Source: Pseudanabaenales cyanobacterium (GTDB taxonomy: Bacteria; Cyanobacteriota; Cyanobacteriia; Phormidesmidales; Phormidesmidaceae). Taken from it: a DNA stretch of 7,603 bases. This document shows, piece after piece, positions 6,122 through 7,603 of this stretch. A program made the position numbers and the translations under genes. The stretch is taken from contig JAKSDM010000629.1 in assembly GCA_022360135.1 (NCBI GenBank), forward strand, positions 1-7,603, written 5' to 3'. Each line of letters starts with the position of its first letter. Position 1 is the stretch's first letter. The notes below the pieces were generated by a model. That model did no database searches. It saw nothing but the letters and a program-made list of their open reading frames with translations, and was not told the DNA's origin.

Positions 6122-7603
6122 TTACGATGCTGGTGGCACCGCTGCTGCTTTCTTTTCCTTTTTTGGCCACTTTTTATCTTCGCGAAGCGTTTTACCCATG
6201 AATTCAATGCTAGTCTTGGAGCCCCAGTCAGCCTTCCACTGGAATAGACGCTCCCCTCTGCTATAACTGATGGTGAAATCTGCAAATGACAGCTTGTAAT
6301 CTTTCACGAGGTAAACATTGAGTTCATGTTTCTGGTCTTTTGAATCATCGTACTTCCCTGGCTTCGCTTCCCGACCCGTTTTATAGGTAAGGTTTAGACC
6401 CAGCTTTCCTTCACTTGTTGTCCCTGTTTGCCCTAGATGTTCCTTCATTTTCTTCATGTGAGTAATATCCTTCGTCCCCGCTGCGGCAGTCTCAATATCT
6501 GCAGCCACATGAAGAAGTTCGCCTGTTATGCCCCTAACTACATCACCGTTGCTTTTAAGTCTTCCGTTCGAAACTGCTTTTTCCCTTATCTGTTTAATCA
6601 GCATTATGATGCCATTGCTGACCTGAGTGGCTGCGACCGCGGCCACTCCTCCCTTAGCAATTTGGGCGTAACTGAGTTGCAATTGCCCGTTTAACTCAAT
6701 TTCCCATTTACCGATTTTACCCACTGATCGACCAAATCTTCCCCATTCGCCCTCCTTAGCCTGATCCCCCAACCAATGGAGCTTGAGTTTAGCCGATGCT
6801 TTGAAAAAACTCAGGTCAATGTCTGTCGACAATTCCAGGCGGTTCGCTCTCCGCCCCCGAGTCGCTTGAGGGGCCGCGCCCAACCGGTTTGGCTCCGGCC
6901 TCGGCTCCCGTTCACCCAGCCTCTCGCCAATCGACGCCTTATCGTAGCGACGACCAGACATCATGTTAGCGCTGGCTTTTCCGGTCTGTCCTCTTTTACC
7001 GACTGGAGCCGTATTGTATTCAGCTCTAAACCCAGCCAGCCCCGACAGCTCAACGTGGGATTTCTCATCCATGACCTTTTTAATTCTTTTCTGATCCGGA
7101 TGATCCTTATCCGCCCTTAGGTCTTCGTCTTGGGGCTCAAAGATCTGATTCTCCGTCTCAGCAGCCCAGGCTTCAGCCCGCTCGTACGCCTGGTCTGTCT
7201 TTTCTCTATTAGTTAAGCCCGGAGCAGACATGCCCTTGCCCCCACCCCAGATTCTGTTGGTCACCCTCTGAGGGATTACATTGGATTCGCGGAAACGCCT
7301 GTAGACGGCGAGGTTAATCAGTTTACCCACGGTCTCAGGATTCTTGCCGACTATTTCCGCAAACACCCCAACCTCCCCAGCCAGCGCAGCGAAACCAACC
7401 GTTCCCCCAACCTGGAAAGCGCCTTCAAAATTAGCCTTATATTCCGACTCGGCCTTGCGCTCCACCTGCATCATGATTCGCCCCCCCACAAAGACGCCTG
7501 GCTGCACAGGGAAGCGTAATTCCAGCTCGAATTTGCTCTTTTGCCCGAAATTGGGCGCTATTTGGTGGACAATCTCGGGTACAGCATGGCTGAAGAACCA
7601 GAC
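6122..7603 (-). CDS. C-terminal portion of a large beta-rich protein of unknown function, possible CIS-associated cargo (5'-truncated by window edge)
   Basis: The frame is open from the right edge (base 7603) to the TAA at 6122-6124, giving at least 493 residues; the true start is outside. A GTG at 7507-7505 could be miscalled as the start but has no ribosome-binding site, and the sequence before it (FELELRFP) continues smoothly into QPGVFVGGR. Residues about 24-85 alternate like beta strands (FEGAFQVGG, GFAALAGEVGVFAEI). A helix and WGGG stretch follow (LAVYRRFRESNVIP, 99-111; RIWGGG, 117-122), then a charged linker (123-180), a basic Gly/Arg-rich linker (200-252), more amphipathic strands (253-315, 399-470), a hydrophobic segment (GGVAAVAATQVSNGIIMLI, 318-336) and a lysine-rich end (WPKKEKKAAA). 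No catalytic motif is visible. From memory, similar YRRFRES...P...WGG sequences occur in long DUF4157 (eCIS core) proteins; I cannot verify this here. Function is unknown. Confidence 0.75.
   Translation of the reverse strand, partial: VWFFSHAVPEIVHQIAPNFGQKSKFELELRFPVQPGVFVGGRIMMQVERKAESEYKANFEGAFQVGGTVGFAALAGEVGVFAEIVGKNPETVGKLINLAVYRRFRESNVIPQRVTNRIWGGGKGMSAPGLTNREKTDQAYERAEAWAAETENQIFEPQDEDLRADKDHPDQKRIKKVMDEKSHVELSGLAGFRAEYNTAPVGKRGQTGKASANMMSGRRYDKASIGERLGEREPRPEPNRLGAAPQATRGRRANRLELSTDIDLSFFKASAKLKLHWLGDQAKEGEWGRFGRSVGKIGKWEIELNGQLQLSYAQIAKGGVAAVAATQVSNGIIMLIKQIREKAVSNGRLKSNGDVVRGITGELLHVAADIETAAAGTKDITHMKKMKEHLGQTGTTSEGKLGLNLTYKTGREAKPGKYDDSKDQKHELNVYLVKDYKLSFADFTISYSRGERLFQWKADWGSKTSIEFMGKTLREDKKWPKKEKKAAAVPPAS

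Noticed and set aside
6178..6187. Palindrome CTTCGCGAAG
   Set aside because: It is ten bases inside a coding region, explained by codons for LREDK; chance is sufficient.
6776..7120. 114-residue plus-strand ORF
   Set aside because: It is antisense to the long open frame of 6122-7603, has a low-quality composition, and has no ribosome-binding site support.

Overview
The window looks like a stretch of cyanobacterial chromosome. It has moderate GC content, two exact copies of the cyanobacterial HIP1 octamer GCGATCGC (1042-1049 and 4800-4807) and several one-mismatch copies. It also holds a YbjN-family protein whose C-terminal domain is of the type common in cyanobacteria. The species cannot be named from this sequence alone.

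Left part (1-1970, minus strand): the start of a contractile injection system (CIS, phage-tail-like) baseplate operon. A gp25/Afp9-like sheath-initiator protein is the first gene. It is joined by a TAATG overlap to a large gp6/Afp11-like baseplate wedge protein (J-protein family), which runs off the left edge. More CIS genes probably lie to the left, outside the window.

Middle (1971-4821): a 247-base divergent promoter region with inverted and direct repeats separates that operon from a plus-strand gene. This gene encodes an 867-residue single-pass membrane protein. It has three predicted beta-sandwich regions before one central membrane segment, three Ig-like domains after it (two with matching Cys pairs), and a Pro/Ser/Glu-rich tail built from 13-residue tandem repeats. 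Its position and topology make it the most interesting item here: a candidate membrane anchor or trigger for the neighbouring CIS. That role is inferred, not shown.

Right part (4822-7603, minus strand): a convergent gene encodes a YbjN-domain protein with its own well-formed sigma70-type promoter, whose -35 box lies inside a palindrome. Upstream of it is the 3' portion of a large, beta-rich, basic protein of unknown function that is open to the right edge. By context, and by a weak remembered resemblance, it may be the C-terminal part of a CIS-associated DUF4157-type cargo or effector protein.

Working model: the left operon builds the baseplate, the central protein could hold or sense the particle at a membrane, and the right-hand protein could be a cargo or accessory. 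The YbjN protein may be an independent housekeeping or regulatory gene, or a chaperone-like accessory. No tRNA, rRNA, insertion sequence, CRISPR array or origin was seen. No gene-free stretch exceeds 300 bases.
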